Assembly: GCF_963677565.1 (NCBI RefSeq)
Contig: NZ_OY781982.1
Location: forward strand, 248,001-312,000
Direction of reading: 5' to 3'
Length of the DNA stretch: 64,000 nt
Origin: an uncultured Draconibacterium sp.
Lineage (GTDB): Bacteria > Bacteroidota > Bacteroidia > Bacteroidales > Prolixibacteraceae
Made by a program: the position numbers and the translations under genes. Position 1 is the first letter of the stretch. Each line of letters begins with the position of its first letter. The notes below the pieces were generated by a model, which saw only the letters and a list, made by a program, of their open reading frames with translations, was not told where the DNA came from and searched no databases. Below are positions 18,040-27,626 of the stretch, piece by piece.

Positions 18040-20153
18040 TCGAAGAAATACTGACTTACTTTCTGCATTAAGTGTATTCGATCTTTTCCACGCACATTAT
18101 GCGGATGTATTGGGTAAGCAAAAAAGTCGACCTGTTTATTCTGTTTTACACATTCGCGCAGAAATTTCATACTGTGCTGCATTACCACCGTTTCGTCTTG
18201 CACACCGTGAATCAACATCAGTTTGCCATCCAGATTCTTCACGTAATTGGTCATGTCCGTATTTTTGTAACCTTCCGGATTCTCCTTCGGCATGTCCATA
18301 TAGCGCTCACCATACATAATTTCGTACATGCTCCAATCCACCACCGGGCCTCCGGCAACAGCCACTTTAAAAATATCAGGATGTTTCAGTTTCAAATTTA
18401 ACGTCATAAAACCACCGTAGCTCCATCCGTGAACGCCAATCCGGTCGGCATCAACATAAGGCAGCGAAAGCAGGTATTCAATCCCCTGCATCTGGTCTTC
18501 GGTTTCCAATTCGCCCAAATTGCGGTGAATAGCAGTTTCAAAGGCGCGACCACGATTCGAGGTTCCACGGTTATCGAGCGTAAAAGCAATGTATCCCTGC
18601 GATGCCATATAATATTGCCACCAACGCGCCTGGTTGTGCCAGCTTTTGGTTACCAATTGCGAATGTGGCCCTCCGTAAACGTATACAACAACTGGGTATT
18701 TTTTAGCCGGATCAAAATCATTCGGCAGAATCAATCGTCCGTGAAGATCGTACTTTCCGTCCTTGGTTTTTAAGGCTACCAGTTTGTTTTCGCCTAACTG
18801 ATAATCATTTAGCGGATCCTCAGACTCAAAAATTGTTCGCTTGTCTTTTCCTTTTGCTGATATCAGATCAACTTTCCCGGGTACTTCATTGGCTGACCAA
18901 CGATCCAAAATGTAAGTCGCATCAGGACTCAAAGTTCCACTATGAACACCGGTTTCTAATGAAAGTCGTTCAGTTTTTCCGGATTTCACATCAACTTTAT
19001 AGATGTTATTTTGCAGCGGATCGTCAATGGTAGCTTCAATAAACAAGGTCTTTTCTTTGGCATCGAAACCTAACATTTTGGTTACTTCCCACTCTCCTTT
19101 TGTAATTTGCTGCACCAGCTTTCCGTCGGTGTTGTATTTATATACATGAAACCATCCACCCTCGCGGCTCAGGTAATAAAATTCGTTCGGATTAACTTTG
19201 GAAAACTGAATGGGATAAAGCGGCTCAACGTAAGTATCTGACGATTCTTCAAAAAGTGTTTTCACTTTTTCGCCTGTTGCTACATCGTAACAATTTAACT
19301 GCATATGGTTTTGTGCCCGGTTTAACTCCGCCATATAAATGTACTTTTCATCGGGGGACCAGGCAACATTTGTAATAAAATGGTCGAGTGGTTCTCCGGT
19401 TTTCAGAAAGGTTGTTTTTTCACTTTCGATATTGTAAACGCCTAAAGTTACATGATGACTGGCCATTCCTGCCATTGGATATTTCACCGGCGCATATTCA
19501 GCTTCGCGTGCCATAAAATCAACCAGCGGATAGTCTTTTACCATACTTTCGTCTTTGCGGTAGAACGCCACAAAATTTCCTTCGGGCGAATTAAAAATAC
19601 CTCCGGAAATACCAAATTCATTGCGGTGAACGGTTTGTCCATTTACAACTCCGTTACCGCCATCGCTGGTAATTTGTTTTTTGTTTCCGTCAGCAAGCGC
19701 CACAAACAAATCATCTCCCTGGGTGAAAGTCACAAATTGTCCTTCTTCAGAGAAGTTCGCATTCTGTGCTTTTTCCGGTAGTTCAATCTGAAATTTTACT
19801 TGCTTTTGATCAATGTCAATCACCCAATATTTTTTAGCTCCCGAAATCAGAAGATCAGTTTCGCTGATCCAGCGGTATGATGGAATGCGTTTTAAGTTTG
19901 TTCCGGTAATTTTGTTTAACTCATCAAGCGACACAACAGTATTTTTTTCGCCTGTTTTTGCAGCTTCAGAAATGATCGATTTATCTTCAATAAAAGAAAA
20001 ATGTTTATCGTCCAACCATTGTAAACCCGACATCGACTCGGGATACAAATAAGTGTATCGGCCGTAAACGGCATCTTCCAGACTCATTTGTTTGGATTGG
20101 GCAAAAGCAAAAGCTTGGACAAAAAGGAAAAGAATAAATATAATCCGACGCAT
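18030..20153 (-). CDS. Exported prolyl oligopeptidase-family (S9, DPP IV-like) peptidase
   Basis: 707 residues from the ATG at 20153, which begins a good signal peptide (MRRIIFILFLFVQAFAFAQ); an upstream TTG is rejected. A beta-propeller N-terminal domain is followed by an alpha/beta hydrolase domain with nucleophile motif GWSYGG, Asp in GVQDETV and His in IHPHNVRG. DPP IV-type enzymes remove dipeptides, usually Xaa-Pro, from peptides in the periplasm or on the surface. Bacteroidota use such enzymes for protein foraging. It is a single gene, upstream on the strand from the XRE-cupin unit but separated by a hairpin. Confidence 0.92.
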   Translation of the reverse strand: MRRIIFILFLFVQAFAFAQSKQMSLEDAVYGRYTYLYPESMSGLQWLDDKHFSFIEDKSIISEAAKTGEKNTVVSLDELNKITGTNLKRIPSYRWISETDLLISGAKKYWVIDIDQKQVKFQIELPEKAQNANFSEEGQFVTFTQGDDLFVALADGNKKQITSDGGNGVVNGQTVHRNEFGISGGIFNSPEGNFVAFYRKDESMVKDYPLVDFMAREAEYAPVKYPMAGMASHHVTLGVYNIESEKTTFLKTGEPLDHFITNVAWSPDEKYIYMAELNRAQNHMQLNCYDVATGEKVKTLFEESSDTYVEPLYPIQFSKVNPNEFYYLSREGGWFHVYKYNTDGKLVQQITKGEWEVTKMLGFDAKEKTLFIEATIDDPLQNNIYKVDVKSGKTERLSLETGVHSGTLSPDATYILDRWSANEVPGKVDLISAKGKDKRTIFESEDPLNDYQLGENKLVALKTKDGKYDLHGRLILPNDFDPAKKYPVVVYVYGGPHSQLVTKSWHNQARWWQYYMASQGYIAFTLDNRGTSNRGRAFETAIHRNLGELETEDQMQGIEYLLSLPYVDADRIGVHGWSYGGFMTLNLKLKHPDIFKVAVAGGPVVDWSMYEIMYGERYMDMPKENPEGYKNTDMTNYVKNLDGKLMLIHGVQDETVVMQHSMKFLRECVKQNKQVDFFAYPIHPHNVRGKDRIHLMQKVSQYFFENL

Positions 20154-20263
20154 TATAATAAGTTTAAAATTGAAGTCCGAAAGTAGCAAAAGTTCTGCTT
20201 AACCTGCCATGAGAAAATACAGGCTTTCAGGCAATCGTTTGTATTTTTAATGAAGTAGTTTAA

Positions 20264-20713
20264 TCAGCTTTCCCCACTCGAATGATCGCTGATGATCACC
20301 CAATCCCCATCGATCTTTTGAATGACAAGTGTAAAATGACCTGCCAGATCGCCAATTTCGCGGGTTAGTTCAAAACGCCCGATTAGAAAAACCGTTTTCG
20401 TATCAATCTTATTCAGATCGAGTATTTTGAATTCTAAATGTCCCATGGCGGTTTTATCAGGATAACCCTTTTTGTAACTATCCAGTGTAGCCTGCCAGCC
20501 GTATGTTGGTCCGCGCGAGCCCATAAAAACCAGCTTATCCGATTTCCAGTAGGTTCCCATAAATTTTTCGAGGTTGCCCTCATTCCAGGCTTCTACCTGC
20601 TTATCGAGCAATGAAATAATATGCTCCTTTTCACTATTTGTAAGCTTCTCCTGTGCAAATCCGGAAATAACAAACAACAAAAGCATTATACTGATTGCAA
20701 AAGTCTTTGTCAT
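20264..20713 (-). CDS. Exported SnoaL/DUF4440-like (NTF2-fold) protein
   Basis: 149 residues: a signal peptide (cut near ISGFAQ-EK) and a single cone-shaped NTF2-like domain (LLDKQVEAWNEGNLEKFMGTYWKSD, then GHFTLVIQKIDGDWVIISDHSS). This fold is used by many small binding proteins and some isomerases; no catalytic residues can be assigned. It is divergent from the P1 peptidase gene, with 71 bases between start codons. Function unknown. Confidence 0.8.
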   Translation of the reverse strand: MTKTFAISIMLLLFVISGFAQEKLTNSEKEHIISLLDKQVEAWNEGNLEKFMGTYWKSDKLVFMGSRGPTYGWQATLDSYKKGYPDKTAMGHLEFKILDLNKIDTKTVFLIGRFELTREIGDLAGHFTLVIQKIDGDWVIISDHSSGES

Positions 20714-20784
20714 AAAATTGATTTTTAGAATTGAGTGTTGAAAATAGTGTATTTTTAAGGCTCACATTCATCAAACAAATAAAA

Positions 20785-21897
20785 ATGTTACGATTCTCTC
20801 TTTTTTTCCTACTGTTTCTGACTGTTTTTTCCGCTTTTTCGCAACGATTGCGCGATTTCGATATCAAGCCCGGAGTGATGATTCCCGGTGCATTAAATGC
20901 CATTACCGATGTGGAAGGCGTAAAAGTTGGGCACACAACAATTGTTGAAGGCGACAATATTCGCACCGGTGTTACGGCAATCATTCCTCACCCGGGAAAT
21001 ATTTTCCAGGAGAAAGTGCCTGCTGCTATTTACATCGGAAACGGTTTTGGTAAACTGGCCGGATATAGCCAGGTCGAAGAGTTGGGAAATATTGAAACTC
21101 CTATCGTACTGACCAACACACTCAGCGTTCCGGTAGCCTGCGATGCGTTGATCACCTATACGCTCGATCAAAATAAAGACGTTCGCTCGGTAAACGCAGT
21201 GGTTGGCGAGACTAACGACGGCTGGTTAAACGATATCAGGGGGCGCCATGTTAAGCAAGAACACGTTTTAAATGCCATTGAATCGGCATCAAGCGGACCG
21301 GTTGAAGAAGGAAATGTAGGGGCCGGAACTGGAACCATTTGTTTTGGATTTAAAGGTGGTATCGGAACTTCATCGAGAGTTTTGCCAGATGAACTCGGCG
21401 GTTATACGGTTGGAGTGTTGATACAAAGTAATTTTGGCGGCGTGTTAAAGATCGATGATTTTAATGCCGGCGAAGCTTTGGGAAAATTTCCCTTTAGTGA
21501 ATCGATTCGTAACCAGGAAGACGGTTCGTGTATGATTGTTGTTGCAACTGATGCACCACTCGGTTCACGCAACTTAAAGCGCATGGCAAAAAGGGCGATT
21601 ATGGGTTTGGCAAAAACCGGGGGAATTGCTTCGAATGGAAGTGGTGATTATGTGATTGCCTTTTCAACGGCTAAAGAAAACCGCGTTCCGTATAATGTAA
21701 AAAATGCCGAAATGGAGTTAAAAGAGTTGCATAACGATAAAATGTCTCCCCTATTACTGGCAACCATTGAAGCGACCGAAGAAGCAATCTTAAATTCCTT
21801 GCTAGCAGCAAAAACGATAACCGGAAGGGATGGTCATAAAATTAAGGCCTTGCCAATTCAGAAAATCATTGAATTGCGTAAGAATATTGAACGCTAA
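20785..21897 (+). CDS. Exported P1-family (DmpA-like) aminopeptidase
   Basis: 370 residues from the ATG at 20785, which opens a signal peptide (MLRFSLFFLLFLTVFSAFSQ); the upstream TTG is rejected. The DmpA/OAT fold is visible in NAITDVEGVKVGHTT, GAGTGTICFGFKGGIGTSSRV and NGSGDYVIAFST. In the last motif the Gly-Ser bond is the autoprocessing site and Ser becomes the N-terminal nucleophile. These enzymes act as D- or L-aminopeptidases or amidases. The signal peptide puts this copy outside the cytoplasm, next to other exported peptidases. Confidence 0.9.
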   Translation: MLRFSLFFLLFLTVFSAFSQRLRDFDIKPGVMIPGALNAITDVEGVKVGHTTIVEGDNIRTGVTAIIPHPGNIFQEKVPAAIYIGNGFGKLAGYSQVEELGNIETPIVLTNTLSVPVACDALITYTLDQNKDVRSVNAVVGETNDGWLNDIRGRHVKQEHVLNAIESASSGPVEEGNVGAGTGTICFGFKGGIGTSSRVLPDELGGYTVGVLIQSNFGGVLKIDDFNAGEALGKFPFSESIRNQEDGSCMIVVATDAPLGSRNLKRMAKRAIMGLAKTGGIASNGSGDYVIAFSTAKENRVPYNVKNAEMELKELHNDKMSPLLLATIEATEEAILNSLLAAKTITGRDGHKIKALPIQKIIELRKNIER

Positions 21898-21958
21898 GAT
21901 TTTTTCAGAAGTTTTGGAGACCTATTATTTGATCATTATATAGAACGGTCGTAAAAAT

Positions 21959-22001
21959 ATGTTATTATTGTAACATGAACAATAAGTTAAAATAACTTAT
22001 T
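21959..22001. promoter_or_regulatory. Two adjacent palindromes upstream of the GH5 gene
   Basis: ATGTTA-ttattg-TAACAT (21959-21976) and AATAAGTTA-aaa-TAACTTATT (21981-22001, nine-base perfect arms). They end 37 bases before the GH5 start codon. They are too AT-rich for strong terminators and look like operator sites. Confidence 0.45.
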
Positions 22002-22038
22002 ACTGAACCCATAAAGTAAACGATCAAATCTAAATGAG

Positions 22039-23763
22039 ATGAAAACCCTATTCTCCGTCATTTTTCTTTTAACAAGCTTGCTGCTTACAGCTCAAACCCG
22101 CGAAAAAGCTTTTGAAATAAACAGCCAACTGGGGCGTGGTATAAACTTCGGGAACATTTTTGAGGCTCCATCAGAAACCGCGTGGGGAAATCCCTGGAAA
22201 CCACAGTATCCGCAAATTATTACCGACCTTGGTTTTAATCACGTGCGTATTCCCATTCGTTGGGAGCCGGATGAAAGAAGCTCGGCAAATTATCCATATA
22301 TCATCAACACAGTTTTTCTAAACCGAATAAAACAAGTGGTTGACTCCACCTTGAATAATGGTTTGTACGCCATTATAAACATGCACCACCATGAGGCGCT
22401 TTACGAAGATCCGGAAGGACAGAAAGAACGATTTCTGGCACAGTGGAAACAGATCTCTGAGTTTTTTGCCGATTACCCGGATTCCTTGTTATTCGAAATT
22501 CTGAATGAACCGCATGGCAACCTGGATGCCACAAAATGGAATACTTTTTTTGCCGATGCACTTTCTACCATCAGAGAAGACAATCCCGAACGAGTTGTGC
22601 TTATTGGCACTGCAGAATACGGAGGATTGGGCGGTTTATCAAAACTGCAATTACCCAACGATGAAAACATTATTGTTACGGTTCATTATTACAATCCGTT
22701 TTCGTTTACGCATCAGGGAGCTGAGTGGAGCGAAGGTTCAGACGCCTGGCTGGGTACAGAATGGACAGACACTGAAACGGAGCGCCAGATTGTACAAGAT
22801 GAGTTTGCTCCTTTAAAAGTGTTGGAACAGGAAGAAAATATTCCGGTTCATATTGGTGAATTTGGTTCATACAGTAAAGCTGATATGGATTCGCGGGAGC
22901 GCTGGACAACATACCTTGCCAGATACATCGAGTTGCAGGGATGGAGCTGGGCTTACTGGGAATTTAGTGCAGGTTTTGGAATTTACAATCCGTCGGATGA
23001 TAGTTACAACGATCGCCTGATTGATGCTCTGCTACACAACGAAATGCCCAAACCTGCACACTATGTTGGCACTGCTATTTACTCTTCGCAATTCGATCAA
23101 ACAATTGGCGACTGGAATATAGCGGCAAATAACGGAGCAGCGGCTACAGTGACTCAAAACGCCGAAAATCTTGAAGTTAATATTACCAGTGCAAGTTCTG
23201 AGGGGTGGCACATCCAACTCGTTAAAAACAATGTGGCATTGGAAGCCGGGAAAAAATACCGACTAACTTTTAAGGCAAAATCATCTGCGAACCGAAATGC
23301 CTCATCCTATGTTGGCATGAATGTTTCGCCCTGGAGTTCATACAGCGGCTACAATAGTATTAGTTTTACCGATACGTTTAAAGTGTACTCTTACGTTTTT
23401 GATATGACGACCACCGACAACAATGCCCGCATTGTTTTTGATTTGGGAACCGCAACACCCGATTTTACGATTGAATTTCTTACGCTGGAATCGGTTGAAC
23501 TTGAATTTCCAACTTCTGTTGAATTGTTAGAAGATGTTAAGAGTCGTGTTTTTCCGAATCCTGTAAAAGCCAATCTTTTTGTCAACAACACCGCTGATTT
23601 ACAACAACTTCAGATTTCGGATATCAACGGACAACTCATAAAACAATCGCAACTTTCACACGGCTTAAATAAGATTTCAGTTAATGAACTTTCTTCTGGC
23701 ATATACTTTGTAACTTTAAGCAACCAAAGTAACAGACATACAGTAAAAGTCATTAAAAATTAA
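22039..23763 (+). CDS. Secreted GH5 glycoside hydrolase (endoglucanase-like) with CBM-like and T9SS sorting domains
   Basis: 574 residues. After a signal peptide, a GH5 (beta/alpha)8 domain (about 25-330) shows RIPIRWE, MHHHE, the acid/base in EILNEP (Glu157) and the nucleophile in HIGEFG (Glu274). A beta-sandwich resembling CBM4_9 follows (about 345-485). The C-terminus (about 500-574; VFPNPV, then ISDINGQLI, LSSGIYFVTL) is a type A sorting domain for the type IX secretion system, so the enzyme is released or anchored on the cell surface. Likely cleaves beta-1,4-glucan or related glycans; the GH5 subfamily was not assigned. Only three bases separate it from the SIMPL gene. Confidence 0.93.
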   Translation: MKTLFSVIFLLTSLLLTAQTREKAFEINSQLGRGINFGNIFEAPSETAWGNPWKPQYPQIITDLGFNHVRIPIRWEPDERSSANYPYIINTVFLNRIKQVVDSTLNNGLYAIINMHHHEALYEDPEGQKERFLAQWKQISEFFADYPDSLLFEILNEPHGNLDATKWNTFFADALSTIREDNPERVVLIGTAEYGGLGGLSKLQLPNDENIIVTVHYYNPFSFTHQGAEWSEGSDAWLGTEWTDTETERQIVQDEFAPLKVLEQEENIPVHIGEFGSYSKADMDSRERWTTYLARYIELQGWSWAYWEFSAGFGIYNPSDDSYNDRLIDALLHNEMPKPAHYVGTAIYSSQFDQTIGDWNIAANNGAAATVTQNAENLEVNITSASSEGWHIQLVKNNVALEAGKKYRLTFKAKSSANRNASSYVGMNVSPWSSYSGYNSISFTDTFKVYSYVFDMTTTDNNARIVFDLGTATPDFTIEFLTLESVELEFPTSVELLEDVKSRVFPNPVKANLFVNNTADLQQLQISDINGQLIKQSQLSHGLNKISVNELSSGIYFVTLSNQSNRHTVKVIKN

Positions 23764-23766
23764 GTC

Positions 23767-24489
23767 ATGAAGAGAATTATTTTATCCTTGGCCGTTATCG
23801 TTTTTTCACTCGGCTCTTTCGCTCAAACAAACGAAGATAGAATTATTACAGTGGAAGGAAAATCAGAAGTTAAAATACTTCCTGAAGAAATTTGGTTTAA
23901 TGTGTCGCTGACAGTAAAAGACCAGGATTATAAAACCTGTGCGGATTTAGCCGTTCAGAAACTGGCAGAAATAAAATCACTTTTTACGGAAAACGGTATT
24001 GAAAAAGATATGATTAAAACAAATAGGTATTCCGTGCGTGAAATCCAACGTCATGATCCGGAGTTACGAAAAATGGTATCTGACGGTTACCAGGCTACCA
24101 TTCCGCTTACAGTGCGCACAAATAGGGATTACGATAAAAACAATGTGATTTTTAAGCTGATAAAAGACAATCTTGAGTCGAATTTCAACATGAATTTTGC
24201 GCTTTCGGAAGAGCAAATTGCAGCAGTAAAGGCAAAGTTGATAAAACTGGCTGTAGATGATGCAAAAGAAAAGGCAGAAATCATTACTCAGGCTGCGGAA
24301 GTTGAGTTGGGCAAGATTGCTCATATTCAATACGGCGAACCAAACTTAGTTGGAATTAATAATCCACCGGCTTTGCGCAAAGCAGATGTTATGGTTCGTG
24401 GAATGGCACAAAATGAAATTGTTGATTTGCTTGAACCTGATGAAGTAAAAATGGCAACCAACATTGTTATTTCGTGGAATCTGCAATAG
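23767..24489 (+). CDS. Periplasmic SIMPL-domain (DUF541) protein
   Basis: 240 residues with a signal peptide (cut near GSFAQ-TN) and a single SIMPL domain (RIITVEGKSEVKILPEEIWFNVSL, ending VDLLEPDEVKMATNIVISWNL). SIMPL/OMP_b-brl proteins are periplasmic, often oligomeric and linked to stress responses; their chemistry is unknown. It starts three bases after the GH5 stop and must be co-transcribed with it, ending at a strong shared terminator. Confidence 0.88.
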   Translation: MKRIILSLAVIVFSLGSFAQTNEDRIITVEGKSEVKILPEEIWFNVSLTVKDQDYKTCADLAVQKLAEIKSLFTENGIEKDMIKTNRYSVREIQRHDPELRKMVSDGYQATIPLTVRTNRDYDKNNVIFKLIKDNLESNFNMNFALSEEQIAAVKAKLIKLAVDDAKEKAEIITQAAEVELGKIAHIQYGEPNLVGINNPPALRKADVMVRGMAQNEIVDLLEPDEVKMATNIVISWNLQ

Positions 24490-24511
24490 TATCTATTAAA
24501 TAAGACATAAA

Positions 24512-24547
24512 AAAAGGCTGTCCAAAATAAGTATCGGACAGCCTTTT
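24512..24547. terminator. Bidirectional terminator between SIMPL gene and katG
   Basis: Arms AAAAGGCTGTCC and GGACAGCCTTTT separated by 12 bases, with A-rich left and T-rich right flanks. It serves both convergent genes. Confidence 0.88.
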
Positions 24548-24567
24548 AGTTTTGAGTGAGTTACCAA

Positions 24568-26739
24568 TTAATTTACATCAAAGCGATCGGCATTCATCAC
24601 TTTATTCCAGGCTTTTATAAAATCACTTACAAATTTCTCTTTGTTATCGTCTTGTGCATACACCTCAGCGTACGAACGCAAAACAGAATTCGAACCAAAC
24701 ACCAGATCAGTGCGAGTGGCCGTCCATTTTACTTCGCCGGTTTTCCGGTTTCTGATGTTGTAAAGTCCTTTTCCGGCAGGCTCCCAAACGTAGGTCATAT
24801 CGGTAAGGTTTACAAAGAAATCATTGCTTAACGTACCCTCGTTGTCAGTAAACACACCGTGTTTTGTTACGGCATAATTGGTTCCGAGCATACGCATACC
24901 ACCTACCAGTACTGTCATTTCATGCGCTGTTAATCCCATTAACTGGGCACGGTCAAGCAGCATTTCTTCCGGACTAACCACGTAATCCTTTTTCTGCCAG
25001 TTTCTGAAACCGTCAGCCAGTGGCTCAAGCGGAGCAAACGACTCGGCATCGGTCATTTCATCGGAAGCATCACCGCGTCCGGGCAAAAACGGAACAGCAA
25101 CGTTCATTCCTGCATTTTTAATGGCCTGCTCTACCCCAACATTTCCGGCCAATACAATTACATCGGCTACGCTAATTCCGAACTCAGCAGCAATTGGCTC
25201 AAGCACTGCCAATACTTTTTTCAAACGTTCGGGTTCATTTCCTTCCCAGTCTTTTTGTGGAGCTAAACGAATGCGGGCACCGTTGGCACCACCACGCATA
25301 TCCGATCCGCGGAAAGTTCTTGCACTATCCCAGGCCGTTGCAACCATGTCGGCAATACTCAATCCTGCTGCAGCTATTTTTTCTTTTACCGCTTCCACAT
25401 CATAATCCGATTTTCCGGCCGGAACAGGATCTTGCCAAATCAGATCTTCCTCAGGTACATCCGGTCCGAAATAACGTGCTTTCGGTCCCATATCGCGATG
25501 GGTTAATTTAAACCAGGCGCGGGCAAATGCATCAGAAAAAGCATCAAAATCATTCATAAACTTTTCCGATATCTTCCGATACTCCGGATCCATTTTCAAG
25601 GCCATATCAGCATCGGTCATCATCGGGTTGTTACGGATTGAGAAATCCTCCACATCAGCAGGTTTATCCTCTTCGGCAATACTCACAGGCTCCCATTGCT
25701 GCGCACCAGCCGGGCTCTTCCGAAGTTCCCATTCATGGTTAAACAGCATATCAAAATAACCGTTATCCCATTTTGTTGGCTCTGTTGTCCAGGCACCTTC
25801 CAAACCACTGGTTACGGTATATCTGCCTTTTCCGCTTTTGTGCGGATTTGACCAGCCTAAACCTTGCTCGTGTACATCTGCTGCTTCCGGATCGGGTCCC
25901 AACAAACTGGCATCGCCGTTTCCGTGTGTTTTTCCAACGGTGTGTCCACCGGCAGTAAGCGCCACAGTTTCCTCATCGTTCATGGCCATTCGGCGGAATG
26001 TTTCGCGCATTTGCTGTGCTGTTTTCAGCGGATCGGGCTTTCCGTTTACACCTTCCGGGTTTACATAAATCAATCCCATTTGAACGGCAGCCAACGGATT
26101 TTCCATGGTCTCGGGTTTTGTTACATCGTCGTAACGCTCGTCACTCGGTGCCAGCCATTCTTTTTCAGCTCCCCAGTAGGTGTCTTTTTCCGGATGCCAG
26201 ATATCTTCACGGCCAAATGCAAAACCAAAGGTTTTTAATCCCATACTTTCATAAGCGATATTACCGGCTAAAATGATCAGATCCGCCCAACTAACTTTAT
26301 TCCCATATTTCTTTTTAATTGGCCAAAGTAACCGACGCGCTTTATCCAAACTTACATTATCGGGCCATGAATTTAGCGGTGCAAAACGCTGATTTCCTGT
26401 TCCTCCGCCACCTCGTCCATCGGCAATTCGGTATGAACCGGCAGCGTGCCAGGCCATTCGAATCATCAATCCGCCGTAGTGTCCCCAATCGGCAGGCCAC
26501 CATTCCTGGCTATCAGTCATCAAATCGTGAAGATCCTTTTTTAGAGCCGCTACATCCAACTTTTTTAGTTCTTCCCGGTAATTAAAATCTTCTCCCAGAG
26601 GATTTGTTTTAGTGTCATGCTGATGCAAAATATCGAGATTTAATGCATTCGGCCACCAATTCATAACTGATGATCCGGCGGCGGTATTTCCACCATGCAT
26701 TACCGGACATTTGCCTTGTTTTGAGTGATTGTTTTCCAT
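24568..26739 (-). CDS. katG: Catalase-peroxidase KatG
   Basis: 723 residues, full length. The N-terminal haem domain shows the distal triad in LMIRMAWHAAGSYR (Arg94, Trp97, His98) and the proximal His motif GGHTVGKTHG. Tyr in GLIYVNPEG and Met in FRRMAMNDEE supply the rest of the Met-Tyr-Trp adduct needed for catalase activity. The second, haem-free domain is complete (PVAEFG-like and GGMRMLG motifs). It detoxifies hydrogen peroxide in the cytoplasm and complements AhpCF some 30 kb away. It is a single-gene unit. The 253-bp upstream gap is AT-rich and I see no exact TAnnTTTG box there. Confidence 0.97.
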   Translation of the reverse strand: MENNHSKQGKCPVMHGGNTAAGSSVMNWWPNALNLDILHQHDTKTNPLGEDFNYREELKKLDVAALKKDLHDLMTDSQEWWPADWGHYGGLMIRMAWHAAGSYRIADGRGGGGTGNQRFAPLNSWPDNVSLDKARRLLWPIKKKYGNKVSWADLIILAGNIAYESMGLKTFGFAFGREDIWHPEKDTYWGAEKEWLAPSDERYDDVTKPETMENPLAAVQMGLIYVNPEGVNGKPDPLKTAQQMRETFRRMAMNDEETVALTAGGHTVGKTHGNGDASLLGPDPEAADVHEQGLGWSNPHKSGKGRYTVTSGLEGAWTTEPTKWDNGYFDMLFNHEWELRKSPAGAQQWEPVSIAEEDKPADVEDFSIRNNPMMTDADMALKMDPEYRKISEKFMNDFDAFSDAFARAWFKLTHRDMGPKARYFGPDVPEEDLIWQDPVPAGKSDYDVEAVKEKIAAAGLSIADMVATAWDSARTFRGSDMRGGANGARIRLAPQKDWEGNEPERLKKVLAVLEPIAAEFGISVADVIVLAGNVGVEQAIKNAGMNVAVPFLPGRGDASDEMTDAESFAPLEPLADGFRNWQKKDYVVSPEEMLLDRAQLMGLTAHEMTVLVGGMRMLGTNYAVTKHGVFTDNEGTLSNDFFVNLTDMTYVWEPAGKGLYNIRNRKTGEVKWTATRTDLVFGSNSVLRSYAEVYAQDDNKEKFVSDFIKAWNKVMNADRFDVN

Positions 26740-26992
26740 ATACTTAGTTTTAAGTGATAATTTATTTAACTAGCCTGATAATATACGAAAAACGGCACGA
26801 TTAAAAAATGATTAATTCACTAATTAACAAACCTTTAAATACTAATTATTAATGACAAATAGATATTATTTATGTAATTCACAATTCAAATATTCATAAT
26901 CATACAAACTCTTTTAACTGATGATTAAATCTTCGTTTATTCGCGATTAAACTTTCATCCTATTTTGGGGTTCTGTTACTTTTACCGCAAAT

Positions 26993-27616
26993 ATGAAAAC
27001 AATGGCAATTACAGTTCATCCCGAGGCAAAAGCCTTAATTTTTGATTTAGATGGAACCCTGTCGAACTCGCTTCCGGTGCATGTTGAAACATGGAAAATA
27101 GTGGGCAAAAAATATAATTTCGATTTTGACCCCAAAATCATTCATGAGATGACAGGCCGCCCGACCATTGAATTTGCCAAACGAATTGTTGAACAGTATA
27201 ATGTGGATGAAGACCCTGAAATTCTGGTTCGGATGAAACAGCAGGCATTTTGGGATGCCGCACATTTGCTTGACCCAATAGAAGAGGTAATCGCGATTGT
27301 AAAAAATTACCATGGGAAACTGCCTATGTCGGTGGGAACCGGGGCAAGTGGGAAAAGTGCTGAAGTGCAGTTAAAAGAACTGGGTATTCGTGAATATTTC
27401 GACTATGTGATTTCAGCCGACGATGTGCAGAAACACAAACCACACCCTGAAACCTTTGTAAAATGTGCTCAACTGATGGGGGTAGAACCAAAATTTTGCC
27501 AGGTTTTTGAAGATGGAGACTTGGGCATTTCGGCTGCAAAAGAAGTTGACATGTTTGTTACCGATGTACGCGAACACATTGTTTACGGTGATTGGGCAAT
27601 GACTGAAAACAAGTAA
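26993..27616 (+). CDS. HAD-superfamily phosphatase/phosphomutase, beta-phosphoglucomutase-like
   Basis: 207 residues. HAD motif I is LIFDLDGTLSNSLPVH, a helical cap follows (MTGRPTIEFAKRIVEQY), motif II is the Thr/Ser of VGTGASGKS, motif III lies in KHKPHPETF and motif IV in VFEDGDLGISAAK. This is the HAD-IA group containing beta-phosphoglucomutase and YqaB/YcjU-like sugar phosphatases; the substrate is not readable. The ATG at 26993 is used, though Met at 27002 is possible. The AEC carrier gene follows by 10 bases. Confidence 0.87.
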   Translation: MKTMAITVHPEAKALIFDLDGTLSNSLPVHVETWKIVGKKYNFDFDPKIIHEMTGRPTIEFAKRIVEQYNVDEDPEILVRMKQQAFWDAAHLLDPIEEVIAIVKNYHGKLPMSVGTGASGKSAEVQLKELGIREYFDYVISADDVQKHKPHPETFVKCAQLMGVEPKFCQVFEDGDLGISAAKEVDMFVTDVREHIVYGDWAMTENK

Positions 27617-27626
27617 CACGGGATTT

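Noticed and set aside
24568..26992. OxyR control site upstream of katG
   Set aside because: The 253-bp upstream gap has no copy of the ahpC-type palindrome TTTGAT-N4-ATCAAA that I can see.
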